The notes beneath the pieces are model-generated. The model worked only from the letters and a program-made list of their open reading frames with translations, did no database searches and had not been told where the DNA came from. A stretch of DNA of 5,698 bases from JABWBD01 sp040768665 (GTDB lineage: Bacteria > Planctomycetota > Planctomycetia > Pirellulales > Thermoguttaceae). The position numbers and the translations under genes were made by a program. Within the stretch, counting starts at the first letter, position 1; the number at the start of each line of letters is the position of its first letter. Location: assembly GCA_040768665.1 (NCBI GenBank), contig JAXGMN010000127.1:1-5698 (forward strand), written 5' to 3'. Shown here one piece after another: positions 1-5,698 of this stretch.

Positions 1-465
1 CAGATCGATGAGGTCGACCTCCGCGAGGCGATCAGGGCTCGCACCACCCCGGGCGAAGTCCTACCCGTCCCGTCACTCCGAGAGCCCGATCCGCTGACGA
101 TCGCCAGGGGCCGAGCAAGCTATCTCGCTCTCGGCTGCGGCCACTGCCACGGAGACGACGGCCGGGGCGCCCCCGATCCGCCCGACCCCTGGGACGACCA
201 GGGACGGCTCATTCGGCCGCGCGATCTTGTCTGTGAGGACTACAAAGGCGGCAATGAGCCGGAATCGGTCTATCGGCGTATTCTGCTCGGCATGCCGGGC
301 ACTCCCCATCCGGCGTGCTGGACGGTCGACGAGCAAACACTGGAGGACCTGGTTCATTATTGCCGATCCCTGGCTCGCGAGCCGAAACGGTTGCTCAGCA
401 ACTACCAGCAGGCCCGGTATCCGTCGTCGTCGGCATACCTGTCGGAATTCGATCCACCACGGTAG
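1..465 (+). CDS. c-type cytochrome, 3' part (5' end outside window)
   Basis: The frame is open from base 1 to TAG at 463-465, giving 154 visible residues; the start lies upstream of the window. Visible residues 46-50 are CGHCH, a CxxCH site for covalent attachment of one haem c, followed by GDDGRG, as is common in class I cytochromes c. The stretch LLGMPGTPHP puts a candidate axial Met at visible residue 98, and the helix after it (TVDEQTLEDLVHYCRSL) is the usual C-terminal helix of the fold. The protein should act in the periplasm as an electron carrier or as the cytochrome domain of a larger oxidoreductase; because the N-terminus is missing, I cannot say which. The next gene starts 36 nt downstream on the same strand and also has a CxxCH motif, which suggests an operon with a shared redox or haem theme. 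The family call is firm; the electron partner is unknown. Confidence 0.88.
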   Translation, partial: QIDEVDLREAIRARTTPGEVLPVPSLREPDPLTIARGRASYLALGCGHCHGDDGRGAPDPPDPWDDQGRLIRPRDLVCEDYKGGNEPESVYRRILLGMPGTPHPACWTVDEQTLEDLVHYCRSLAREPKRLLSNYQQARYPSSSAYLSEFDPPR

Positions 466-485
466 TCTTGCATTTCATCGTCTGC

Positions 486-491
486 GGAGGA
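486..491 (+). promoter_or_regulatory. Shine-Dalgarno site for the propeller/TPR gene
   Basis: GGAGGA lies about 10 nt before the GTG at 502 and just after the cytochrome stop. It decides for the GTG start over the in-frame ATG codons at 517 and 586, neither of which has a comparable site at good spacing. Confidence 0.6.
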
Positions 492-501
492 TTCACCGAA
501 G

Positions 502-3222
502 GTGAGAGCTAGTGAGATGGCCTCAATACGGTTTGCGTGCCAAAAAGGACGGACCTGGAGATCCGTCCTGCGATTGTTTTCCGCAATGGAAGGGGGTGCT
601 CTCGTCGGCGTCTTCCTCCTGCTGGTGTCCGGGTGCTGGCGCGCCGATCGCCCGGCAGCCCAGCCTCGAAGCTCCGATGCCGTCGCCGGCCCGGCGAACG
701 TCGCAAGACACAGTCCCAACCCCAAGACACCTGTCCAGATTGACTACCCGCGCAAGGGAGCGCTGTTTCCCCCGGACATCGTCGCTCCCACCTTTCACTG
801 GAAGGATGACGCCCCCGGGGCCGGTCTCTGGCGGATCGAGTTTGCGTTCGACGACGGCGATCCGATCGATTTCACCGCGAGTTGCCCCGAGTGGACGCCT
901 CCGGACGTCGACTGGGAGACCATCAAACGCCGCTGCGTGAAGAAGACAGCCGAGGTGACGATCCGCGGAGCGAGCCGGCGGGAACCGTCCGTCGCACTTT
1001 CGGAAGGAAAGGTGTCGATCGGTGTATGCGGCGATCCCGTCGACGCACCTTTGTTTTATCGAGAGGTCAACCTGCCGTTTCTCGAAGCGGTGAAGAACCC
1101 GGCGGCCCATATCCGCTGGCGTTTCGGCCCCATCTCATCGCAAGAGCCTCCTCCCGCCGTGCTCGAGAACCTGATCGTCTGCGGAAACTGCCACTCCTTC
1201 TCGGCCGACGGTTCCACGTTGGCGCTGGAGGTCGACTCCGGCAATGACAAGGGAGGCTATGCCGTCGCCGAAGTCGAGAAGGAAATCGTGCTCGACCAGG
1301 AGAAAGTCATCTCCTGGAGCGACTATCGCAAAGAAGACGGCGACGTCACCTTCGGGCTGCTCTGCCAGGTTTCGCCGGATGGCCGATACGTCGTAGGGAC
1401 GGTCAAGGACCGCGCGTTGGCCGTCTATCGCCCGGACATCACGTTCTCTCAACTCTTCTTTCTGGTCAAAGGAATCCTGGCGATCTACGACCGGCAGACG
1501 AAGACGTTCCAGGCACTGCCCGGCGCGGACGACCCGCGATACGTTCAGACCAACGCAACGTGGAGCCCGGATGGAAAGGAAATCGTCTTCGCTCGCAGCG
1601 AGGCCTATGAACCACCCGGGCTCGAGAACATCCGGTCCGTGCTCGTGCCGCAGGAGGCCGCCAAGGATTTCCTGGACGGGAACAGGACATTTCGCTACGA
1701 CCTCTATCGCATCCCGTTCAACGGGGGCAAGGGCGGGAAGCCCGAACCGGTCGAAGGCGCGTCGAACAACGGCATGAGCAACTACTTCGCCAAGTTCTCT
1801 CCCGACGGCAAGTGGATCGTCTTCTGCAAGGCCAAGAGCTTCATGCTCCTGCAGCCGGACAGCGAGCTCTACATCGTGCCCGCCGGCGGCGGCGAGGCCC
1901 GCCGGCTCGAATGCAACACCTCGCGGATGAACTCCTGGCACAGTTGGTCGCCCAACGGCAAGTGGCTGGTCTTCTCTTCAAAAGCCTATTCCGCGTACAC
2001 GCAACTCTTCCTGACGCATATCGATGAACACGGCCGCAGCAGCGTGCCGGTCGTGCTGTCCCGCTTCACGGCGCCCCGCCGCGCGGCCAACATCCCCGAA
2101 TTCGTCAATGTCGAAAACGGAGCGATCCGGAGGATCACCGAGGCATTTCTCGACGATCACAACTACTACCGCGCCGGACGGGCGTTCGTCGACCAAAATG
2201 ACCTTCGCGGGGCGGTTCCGCTCTTCCAGAAATCCCTGGAAATCAATCCGGCCGGCGTCGATGCGCACCTTGCCTTGGCGGCCGTCTTCACCACGCTGCA
2301 CAAGACCGAGGAGGCAAAGACGCATTTTCGTAGAATCCTGGATTTCCGGTCCGATCACCCCGAAGCCCACCAGGGGCTTGCTGCACTATTGCACGAGGAG
2401 GGCGATTTCGAGGCGGCGGCCGAGCACGCTCGCCGCGCGTTGCGCGGCAAGCCCGACTTTCTCAAGGCGCACATGACCCTTGGGCTCGTCCTGCTCGAAA
2501 CCGGGGAGCTTGACCAGTCGCTGACGCATTTTGCCGAGGCGGCGCGGCTGGGGCCGGAGGACCCGCTGCCTCACTACTACCGCGGCCACCTGCTCTATCG
2601 CCAGGGCAAGCCGAAAGAGGCTGTGCCATCCTATCAGCGGGCTCTCGAACTCAACGCCGCGTTCGTCCCGGCGCTGTTGGACCTGGCCTCCGTTCGCGTT
2701 CTCCCGGATCCGGCCGTCTCCAACCTCCAGGATGCTCTCGCGCATGCCACGAAGGCCTGCGAGGTAACCGGGCGGCAGGACCCGCTTGCTCTCAAGACCC
2801 TGGCCGGCGTCTACGCTTCGCTCGGACGATTTGGCGATGCCGTCCAAGCGGCCCGCGACGCGCATGCGGTTGCCCGTACACGCGGCGACCCGTATTTGAA
2901 CGCCAGCATCGAGAAGATGCTCGAAATCTACGAGCGGTTGGACGCGAAAACTCCCAAGGCTCACTTCGACGACAGCTCGAAATTGATCTCGCCGCCGCCC
3001 GGAGGGACGGTCGCTTTCAGCTTCGACATGCCTTCGGTGGTGTACTGCGGCGGCAGCAACTCCTTCGCGCCGGCTTCGCCCGGCGGAAGCGTCGCATCTC
3101 TCGGGAAATCGGAGCCGTCGGGCATCACCCACTTGTTGCAAAGTACTTCGAAATCGCCCACCGGCGCACCGACGTGCTCTTGGCTCACCATGAGCTTATA
3201 CCGGCCGCTTGCGTCCGTGTAG
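502..3222 (+). CDS. Lipoprotein with CxxCH motif, WD40-like (PD40) propeller and TPR array; C-terminal tail antisense to next gene
   Basis: The 906 codons start at GTG 502, supported by GGAGGA at 486-491; ATG 517 is the alternative. A hydrophobic segment ends in the lipobox LVSGC with Cys45, so this should be an exported lipoprotein. Residues about 75-210 (YPRKGALFPPDI onward) look like a beta-sandwich. CGNCH at 227-231 is a CxxCH motif, placed directly before the first of five propeller strands marked by S-x-D/N-G near residues 234, 291, 355, 433 and 483 (for example FSPDGKWIVF). Residues about 554-797 are some seven TPRs with typical G/Y/A-F/A/P spacing (NYYRAGRAFVDQNDLRGAV; DFEAAAEHARRALRGKP). 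The expected role is an envelope scaffold or sensor, and the CxxCH could bind haem since a cytochrome gene lies just upstream. The natural end should be near DAKTPK (residue 819, base 2958). Residues 820-906 are encoded antisense to a well-conserved lipoprotein gene and look like non-native read-through. Domain calls are good; substrate and haem binding are inferred. Confidence 0.82.
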   Translation: MRASEMASIRFACQKGRTWRSVLRLFSAMEGGALVGVFLLLVSGCWRADRPAAQPRSSDAVAGPANVARHSPNPKTPVQIDYPRKGALFPPDIVAPTFHWKDDAPGAGLWRIEFAFDDGDPIDFTASCPEWTPPDVDWETIKRRCVKKTAEVTIRGASRREPSVALSEGKVSIGVCGDPVDAPLFYREVNLPFLEAVKNPAAHIRWRFGPISSQEPPPAVLENLIVCGNCHSFSADGSTLALEVDSGNDKGGYAVAEVEKEIVLDQEKVISWSDYRKEDGDVTFGLLCQVSPDGRYVVGTVKDRALAVYRPDITFSQLFFLVKGILAIYDRQTKTFQALPGADDPRYVQTNATWSPDGKEIVFARSEAYEPPGLENIRSVLVPQEAAKDFLDGNRTFRYDLYRIPFNGGKGGKPEPVEGASNNGMSNYFAKFSPDGKWIVFCKAKSFMLLQPDSELYIVPAGGGEARRLECNTSRMNSWHSWSPNGKWLVFSSKAYSAYTQLFLTHIDEHGRSSVPVVLSRFTAPRRAANIPEFVNVENGAIRRITEAFLDDHNYYRAGRAFVDQNDLRGAVPLFQKSLEINPAGVDAHLALAAVFTTLHKTEEAKTHFRRILDFRSDHPEAHQGLAALLHEEGDFEAAAEHARRALRGKPDFLKAHMTLGLVLLETGELDQSLTHFAEAARLGPEDPLPHYYRGHLLYRQGKPKEAVPSYQRALELNAAFVPALLDLASVRVLPDPAVSNLQDALAHATKACEVTGRQDPLALKTLAGVYASLGRFGDAVQAARDAHAVARTRGDPYLNASIEKMLEIYERLDAKTPKAHFDDSSKLISPPPGGTVAFSFDMPSVVYCGGSNSFAPASPGGSVASLGKSEPSGITHLLQSTSKSPTGAPTCSWLTMSLYRPLASV

Positions 3223-3425
3223 CCATAGCAGCTCTGGCCCTTCGTGGAGCCAACCGGCAGGAAGGTGAGCGACGCGCCGGACAATGGCTCCCCGTCCAAC
3301 GTGACCGTGCCGCTGACCGGCACCAAATCGGGCAGCGACGAGAACCGGTCGCTGCTCGTCCCGCAACCGGCCGTCACGAGCAAAAGAAACAGACAAACCA
3401 CGAACGCTCTTGCGCAGACATACAT
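2961..3425 (-). CDS. Small lipoprotein with carboxypeptidase-regulatory-like (transthyretin-like) domain
   Basis: This 154-residue gene has ATG at 3425-3423, preceded by GGAAGGA at 3440-3434, and stops at TGA 2963-2961. The N-terminus MYVCARAFVVCLFLLLVTAGC is a short lipoprotein signal peptide with lipobox TAGC and Cys21. The rest matches the small beta-sandwich lipoproteins abundant in planctomycetes: VSGTVTLDGEPLSGASLTFLP near residues 36-56, then TDASGRYKL, GAPVGDFEV, LLPPQYTTEGMSKLKATV and the ending INFELSSK. The fold resembles the regulatory domain of carboxypeptidases; there is no catalytic site, and the role is probably structural or binding at the cell envelope. It follows the DUF1559 pseudogene on the same strand after 172 nt, a common pairing, so both may share a transcript. 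The same frame stays open upstream to 4004, but that stretch lacks a start signal and mostly runs out of frame with the DUF1559 gene. The gene's entire 3' half overlaps the tail of the convergent TPR gene (262 nt). Confidence 0.9.
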   Translation of the reverse strand: MYVCARAFVVCLFLLLVTAGCGTSSDRFSSLPDLVPVSGTVTLDGEPLSGASLTFLPVGSTKGQSCYGYTDASGRYKLMVSQEHVGAPVGDFEVLCNKWVMPDGSDFPRDATLPPGEAGAKELLPPQYTTEGMSKLKATVPPGGGEINFELSSK

Positions 3426-3433
3426 TGCCAAAG

Positions 3434-3440
3434 TCCTTCC
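3434..3440 (-). promoter_or_regulatory. Shine-Dalgarno site for the regulatory-domain lipoprotein
   Basis: Read on the minus strand, GGAAGGA ends 8 nt before the ATG at 3425. It fixes the lipoprotein start at 3425 and argues against the longer in-frame reading that begins at 4004. Confidence 0.6.
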
Positions 3441-3483
3441 TGACGAAGCGAGATCGATGCAACAACCAACAAGAAACTGCTGA

Positions 3484-3565
3484 AAAAGGGAACTGAAATT
3501 TCCGCAACATCTTGTATCCAGGTTCAAGTCAAACCAATTATCCGTTGCGGTGCCTGTTCCCTTTT
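3484..3565. repeat. Ten-base inverted repeat between DUF1559 pseudogene and lipoprotein gene
   Basis: AAAAGGGAAC at 3484-3493 is matched by GTTCCCTTTT at 3556-3565, an exact 10-bp inverted repeat with 62 nt between the arms. It lies wholly in the 172-nt gap (3426-3597) between the two minus-strand genes. In a transcript from either strand the arms could pair, but the loop is long and no compact terminator is evident. The same gap contains TTGACT on the minus strand, but without a well-spaced -10 element. It could be a processing or attenuation element, or chance in a locally AT-rich stretch. Confidence 0.35.
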
Positions 3566-3597
3566 CGAGCGCACTTTTCCAGCACAACAAAACCAAC

Positions 3598-4655
3598 TCA
3601 CGGCATTTCAACGACTTCGTGGCCCGCCATGGTGGCAATCCGAGGCCAAATGGCCCGATCCGTCGTCTCGGAAATGAACCGCACCGAACCGTCGGCCAGC
3701 GTGGTGTTGCAACCTCCGGGATGAAGACTCCCGGCCATGCCCCAGGTGCGGAGTCGGTTCGATGGGCGTCAAAGGATGACTCCAGCTCCAGGTCGGCGGA
3801 ATATCTTCGACGTTGATCCCTGGGCAATGTCGCATTCCCACCATCACCCAGCGCCACGCATTCCCCAGGCCGGCGGATAGCCGTTCGCACAACGGTGTGT
3901 CGTCTCAACCACCGCAACCGTATTGCTCGTGCCGTCCAGCACACTTGCGATCTCTTTCGTATCGCTGTTCTCGCCGAACATCTTCGCCGCAACACGGGAT
4001 TCATGCTTGGCCGTTTCCAGTCGTCGAAATACGTGTTGTCTGTGGTCCAGCTGCCTGTGGTCGTAGCTGGTCATAACGTCGGAACCCGCTCCCGGTCTGA
4101 TCCCATAGCAGCTTCCGTCCGGTAAACGGTTGTCGTACGGGTCCGGACGGACAGTGGAACACGGCGAGCGGTGTCGAAATGACCTCCGCATTGCCGCTAG
4201 TGACCGCGTCGCCTGCAATCGGATAGCTCGGCAGGATATTGCCTTTGGGTCTGGCCGGCCGAGCCTGCGCAAGCCGCCTGGCGGCAATCATATTTGTCGT
4301 AAAGCGGCATCTGCTCCAGATACGGCAACAGCAGCACCAGGCCATTCAGGTTTTTCACGAGCTTGCCCGGTTGTTCATAGTTCGGCCCGGCCGAGGAACA
4401 TCCGTACTCCAGGCCGCCCGGCGGAAACACCTGGTGCGTGTCGTGATAGTTGTGCAGCGCCAACCCAAGCTGCTTCATGTTGTTCGTACACTGGCTCCGC
4501 CGCGCCGCCTCGCGTGCCGCCTGAACTGCCGGCAGGAGCAGGGCGATCAGAATGCCGATAATGGCAATCACGACCAATAGCTCGACGAGAGTGAACCCCA
4601 GCCGCGCCAGCCAACCGGCCGGGCGGCCTCGAAAAGGCCGTCTCAGTAACGCCAT
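3598..4655 (-). pseudogene. DUF1559 family protein with prepilin-type N-terminus, broken by six single-base frameshifts
   Basis: The start is ATG 4655, 7 nt after GGAGGT at 4668-4663; an in-frame ATG at 4691 lacks such a site. G20|FTLVELL is a type IV prepilin-like cleavage and methylation site with Glu at mature position 5, followed by the usual hydrophobic helix and QAAREAARRSQCTNNMKQL. Hallmarks continue to the end but in changing frames: LPYLEQMPLYDKYD; then PIAGDAVTSGNAEV and LAVFHCPS; then DPYDNRLPDG and MTSYD; then TDNTYFDDWKRPSMN; then MFGENSDTKE and LDGTSNTVAVVE; then WVMVGM and TWSWSHPLTPIEP; then GSLHPGGCNTTLADGSVRF and MAGHEVVEMP, with TGA at 3600-3598. Shifts are at about 4285-4245 (+1), 4143-4144 (+1 G), 4059-4060 (+1), 3983-3982 (-1), 3866-3863 (-1 in a G run) and 3755-3752 (+1). 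The repaired length of about 350 residues is normal for the family. No stop codon interrupts the composite reading, so the break is recent or a sequence error. An intact product would be a pseudopilin-like envelope protein of unknown role. Confidence 0.85.
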
Positions 4656-4662
4656 TGCAGGA

Positions 4663-4668
4663 CCTCCA
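4663..4668 (-). promoter_or_regulatory. Shine-Dalgarno site of the DUF1559 pseudogene
   Basis: Read on the minus strand, GGAGGT sits 7 nt before ATG 4655. It is a near-perfect site and selects ATG 4655 over the ATG at 4691. Its preservation fits a recently broken gene. Confidence 0.7.
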
Positions 4669-4987
4669 GGATTAAGGGAAAACGAGAACAAGCCGTAATG
4701 CTCGCCCAGCCGGAGAATCCCGGCAGGCGCAACGCTCTCACCCCAGTCTTTGTCGGCCGCTGCCCTGTTCCAGAAGAGTTGCCTCCCAAATTACACCGCC
4801 GTGGCACGTGGAGCAATCCCCACTTTGGTGCCAGCTTGAATTCCCTGTCGTAGGTGCGCCCTTCTCCTGGCGTGAAAACCCACTGGTGCCCGGTCCTCCC
4901 CGCTGTCTCTTGCCGCTGGCCGGCGGCAGTGGAACCGCTTTTGCAGGTTCGCTGTTGCAATTCGCGGGCCCACGACCGGCAAAACAC

Positions 4988-5016
4988 TTGACGAGTTCAA
5001 CGTCTATGACAAAAAT
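4988..5016 (+). promoter_or_regulatory. Possible sigma-70-like promoter for the plus-strand DUF1559 gene
   Basis: TTGACG at 4988-4993 (5 of 6 to TTGACA) is followed after 17 nt by AAAAAT at 5011-5016 (4 of 6 to TATAAT), in an AT-rich patch of an otherwise GC-rich region. Transcription would start near 5023 and leave a leader of about 125 nt. The spacing is ideal but the -10 is weak. Confidence 0.3.
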
Positions 5017-5029
5017 AAGCGTGCTATTT

Positions 5030-5104
5030 CCCTGCGATATTGCCGGCTCGCGTGGTTCGTTGGCGGTGTAATAACCCGATGGTTAGCCATTTGGTTGAGC
5101 AGGG
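5030..5104 (+). other. Possible folded 5' leader of the plus-strand DUF1559 gene
   Basis: CCCTGC at 5030-5035 can pair with GCAGGG at 5099-5104. Inside them TAACC at 5072-5076 and GGTTA at 5081-5085 form a 5-bp hairpin with loop CGAT, and GCC at 5042-5044 may pair with GGC at 5062-5064. Together this could be a multi-helix leader ending about 30 nt before the ribosome site. It matches no riboswitch class I know, and short pairings like these also arise by chance. Confidence 0.2.
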
Positions 5105-5135
5105 TAAGGGGGCTCTACTTCTATCTCTTCTCTTC

Positions 5136-5141
5136 AGGGGG
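5136..5141 (+). promoter_or_regulatory. Ribosome binding site of the plus-strand DUF1559 gene
   Basis: AGGGGG lies 6 nt before ATG 5148 and follows a pyrimidine-rich run (ctctacttctatctcttct). It supports the chosen start. Confidence 0.5.
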
Positions 5142-5147
5142 TGTGTT

Positions 5148-5698
5148 ATGAGCGTGGCCCAATGCAGGCGGACCGGTTTTACTCTGGTCGAACTCTTGGT
5201 CGTGATTGCCATCATCGGCATCTTGATTGCCTTGTTGCTCCCCGCGGTACAAGCTGCGCGCGAGGCGGCTCGCCGGAGCCAGTGCTCCAACAACATGAAA
5301 CAGCTTGGGTTGGCGTTGCACAACTACCACGATGTCCACAAAGTCTTCCCGTACTCCGTGTCCAACAGCGGCGCGATCACGGCCGGAAATGCGGCACCGG
5401 CGACCGGCGGCGTCCTGAACCATCGGGGATGGCTGCTATTGCTGCCCATGCTTGAGCAATCGCCGCTTTACGACCAGGTCAATTTCAACCTGGCCACCGG
5501 CTCCCGCGACGCCGGCGGCAAGGGGTTGGTGGGCGGCCTCGCGCCCGGCGCCCCCGGCAATGCCAATGACGTGATCGTGAGCACGGTCCTCAATGCCTTT
5601 TTGTGCCCTTCGGACGCCCAGCCCACGGCTTATGCAACCACGGGCGATGCGAACTACTCGATTGCCCCGGGCGTGACCACGCGCCAGGGAGCCTTTAC
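5148..5698 (+). CDS. DUF1559 family protein with prepilin-type N-terminal cleavage/methylation signal, 5' part
   Basis: The frame runs from ATG 5148 to the window end without a stop: 183 complete codons of a family that usually has about 300-370. The N-terminus MSVAQCRRTG|FTLVELLVV carries a prepilin peptidase site after Gly10, the residue to be methylated is Phe11, and the conserved Glu is at mature position 5. A hydrophobic helix and the family signature AAREAARRSQCSNNMKQLGL follow. Later landmarks are HRGWLLLLPMLEQSPLYDQVNF and a CPSD at residues 153-156. The protein is expected to be processed and held in the envelope like a pseudopilin; its real function is not established. Over the 52 residues from Phe of the signal it differs from the divergent DUF1559 pseudogene at one position (Ser for Thr), although many third codon positions differ. 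No frameshift is seen in the visible part. Confidence 0.93.
   Translation, partial: MSVAQCRRTGFTLVELLVVIAIIGILIALLLPAVQAAREAARRSQCSNNMKQLGLALHNYHDVHKVFPYSVSNSGAITAGNAAPATGGVLNHRGWLLLLPMLEQSPLYDQVNFNLATGSRDAGGKGLVGGLAPGAPGNANDVIVSTVLNAFLCPSDAQPTAYATTGDANYSIAPGVTTRQGAF

Larger units (their letters stand above)
4656..5147. other. Divergent intergenic region between two DUF1559 genes
   Basis: This 492-nt region separates the start codons of the minus-strand (4655) and plus-strand (5148) DUF1559 genes and should hold both promoters. I see no convincing protein gene: the open frames across it have no family motif and no ribosome site. The part from about 4985 to 5030 is noticeably AT-richer and holds a possible plus-strand promoter. 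TGCCGC at 4911-4916 and GCGGCA at 4923-4928 form a 6-bp hairpin with a 6-nt loop but no following T-run, so it is not a terminator. I found no clear minus-strand promoter and recognised no known riboswitch class. Confidence 0.7.

Noticed and set aside
523..1941. Long minus-strand open frames opposite the propeller/TPR gene (523-1110, 1135-1941)
   Set aside because: They lie antisense to clear domain-bearing coding sequence, show no family motif and are typical GC-rich shadow frames.
3426..4004. Long N-terminal extension of the lipoprotein frame up to an ATG at 4004
   Set aside because: The lipobox signal peptide and a good ribosome site mark the start at 3425; the upstream part crosses the DUF1559 pseudogene, mostly out of its frame, and a non-coding gap.
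3598..4655. Reading the broken DUF1559 gene as programmed frameshifting
   Set aside because: Six shifts in both directions within 540 nt, without a repeated slippery motif, is not a known recoding pattern; error or recent decay explains it better.
4911..4928. GC-rich hairpin TGCCGC/GCGGCA considered as a terminator
   Set aside because: No T-run follows on either strand, and it sits upstream of both genes rather than after one.
4643..4987. Minus-strand open frame of 114 codons in the divergent intergenic region
   Set aside because: No recognisable motif and no ribosome site, and it overlaps the start of the DUF1559 gene in another frame.
5072..5085. Possible c-di-GMP (GEMM) riboswitch because of CCGATGG-like bases before a pilin-like gene
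   Set aside because: The conserved GEMM core segments are absent upstream; only a short local resemblance exists.

Overview
The window looks like a planctomycete chromosome segment (Pirellulales-like at a guess). It is GC-rich and carries two DUF1559 genes, which have prepilin-type N-termini and are greatly expanded in Planctomycetes. It also carries the small carboxypeptidase-regulatory-like lipoprotein that often accompanies them, and a long WD40-like/TPR lipoprotein next to a c-type cytochrome. The phylum is inferred from these families; no rRNA or other marker is present.

Layout. (1) Positions 1-465, plus strand: the 3' part of a c-type cytochrome gene, with a CxxCH haem site and a candidate Met ligand. 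(2) Positions 502-3222, plus strand, 36 nt downstream and probably in the same operon: a 906-codon lipoprotein with an N-terminal beta-sandwich-like region, a CxxCH motif of its own, a PD40-type beta-propeller and about seven TPRs. Its last 87 codons run antisense through the next gene, because no in-frame stop ends the TPR part. (3) Positions 2961-3425, minus strand: an intact 154-residue regulatory-domain lipoprotein, convergent with (2). (4) Positions 3598-4655, minus strand: a DUF1559 gene that is recognisable from prepilin signal to C-terminus but needs six single-base frameshifts to be read. (5) Positions 4656-5147: a 492-nt divergent intergenic region. (6) Positions 5148-5698, plus strand: the intact 5' part of a second DUF1559 gene, which runs off the window.

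Genes 1 and 2 look like a periplasmic or envelope-bound haem/propeller/TPR unit, possibly for electron transfer or for assembling an envelope complex; the substrate is not visible. Genes 3, 4 and 6 form an envelope/pseudopilin-like module pointing outward from the 4656-5147 region. The two modules abut at about 2960, where the TPR gene has lost its expected stop. No CRISPR array, tRNA, rRNA, transposase or known riboswitch was recognised. The points most worth a second look are the frameshift cluster in gene 4, the antisense tail of gene 2, and the CxxCH motif inside a propeller-TPR lipoprotein.
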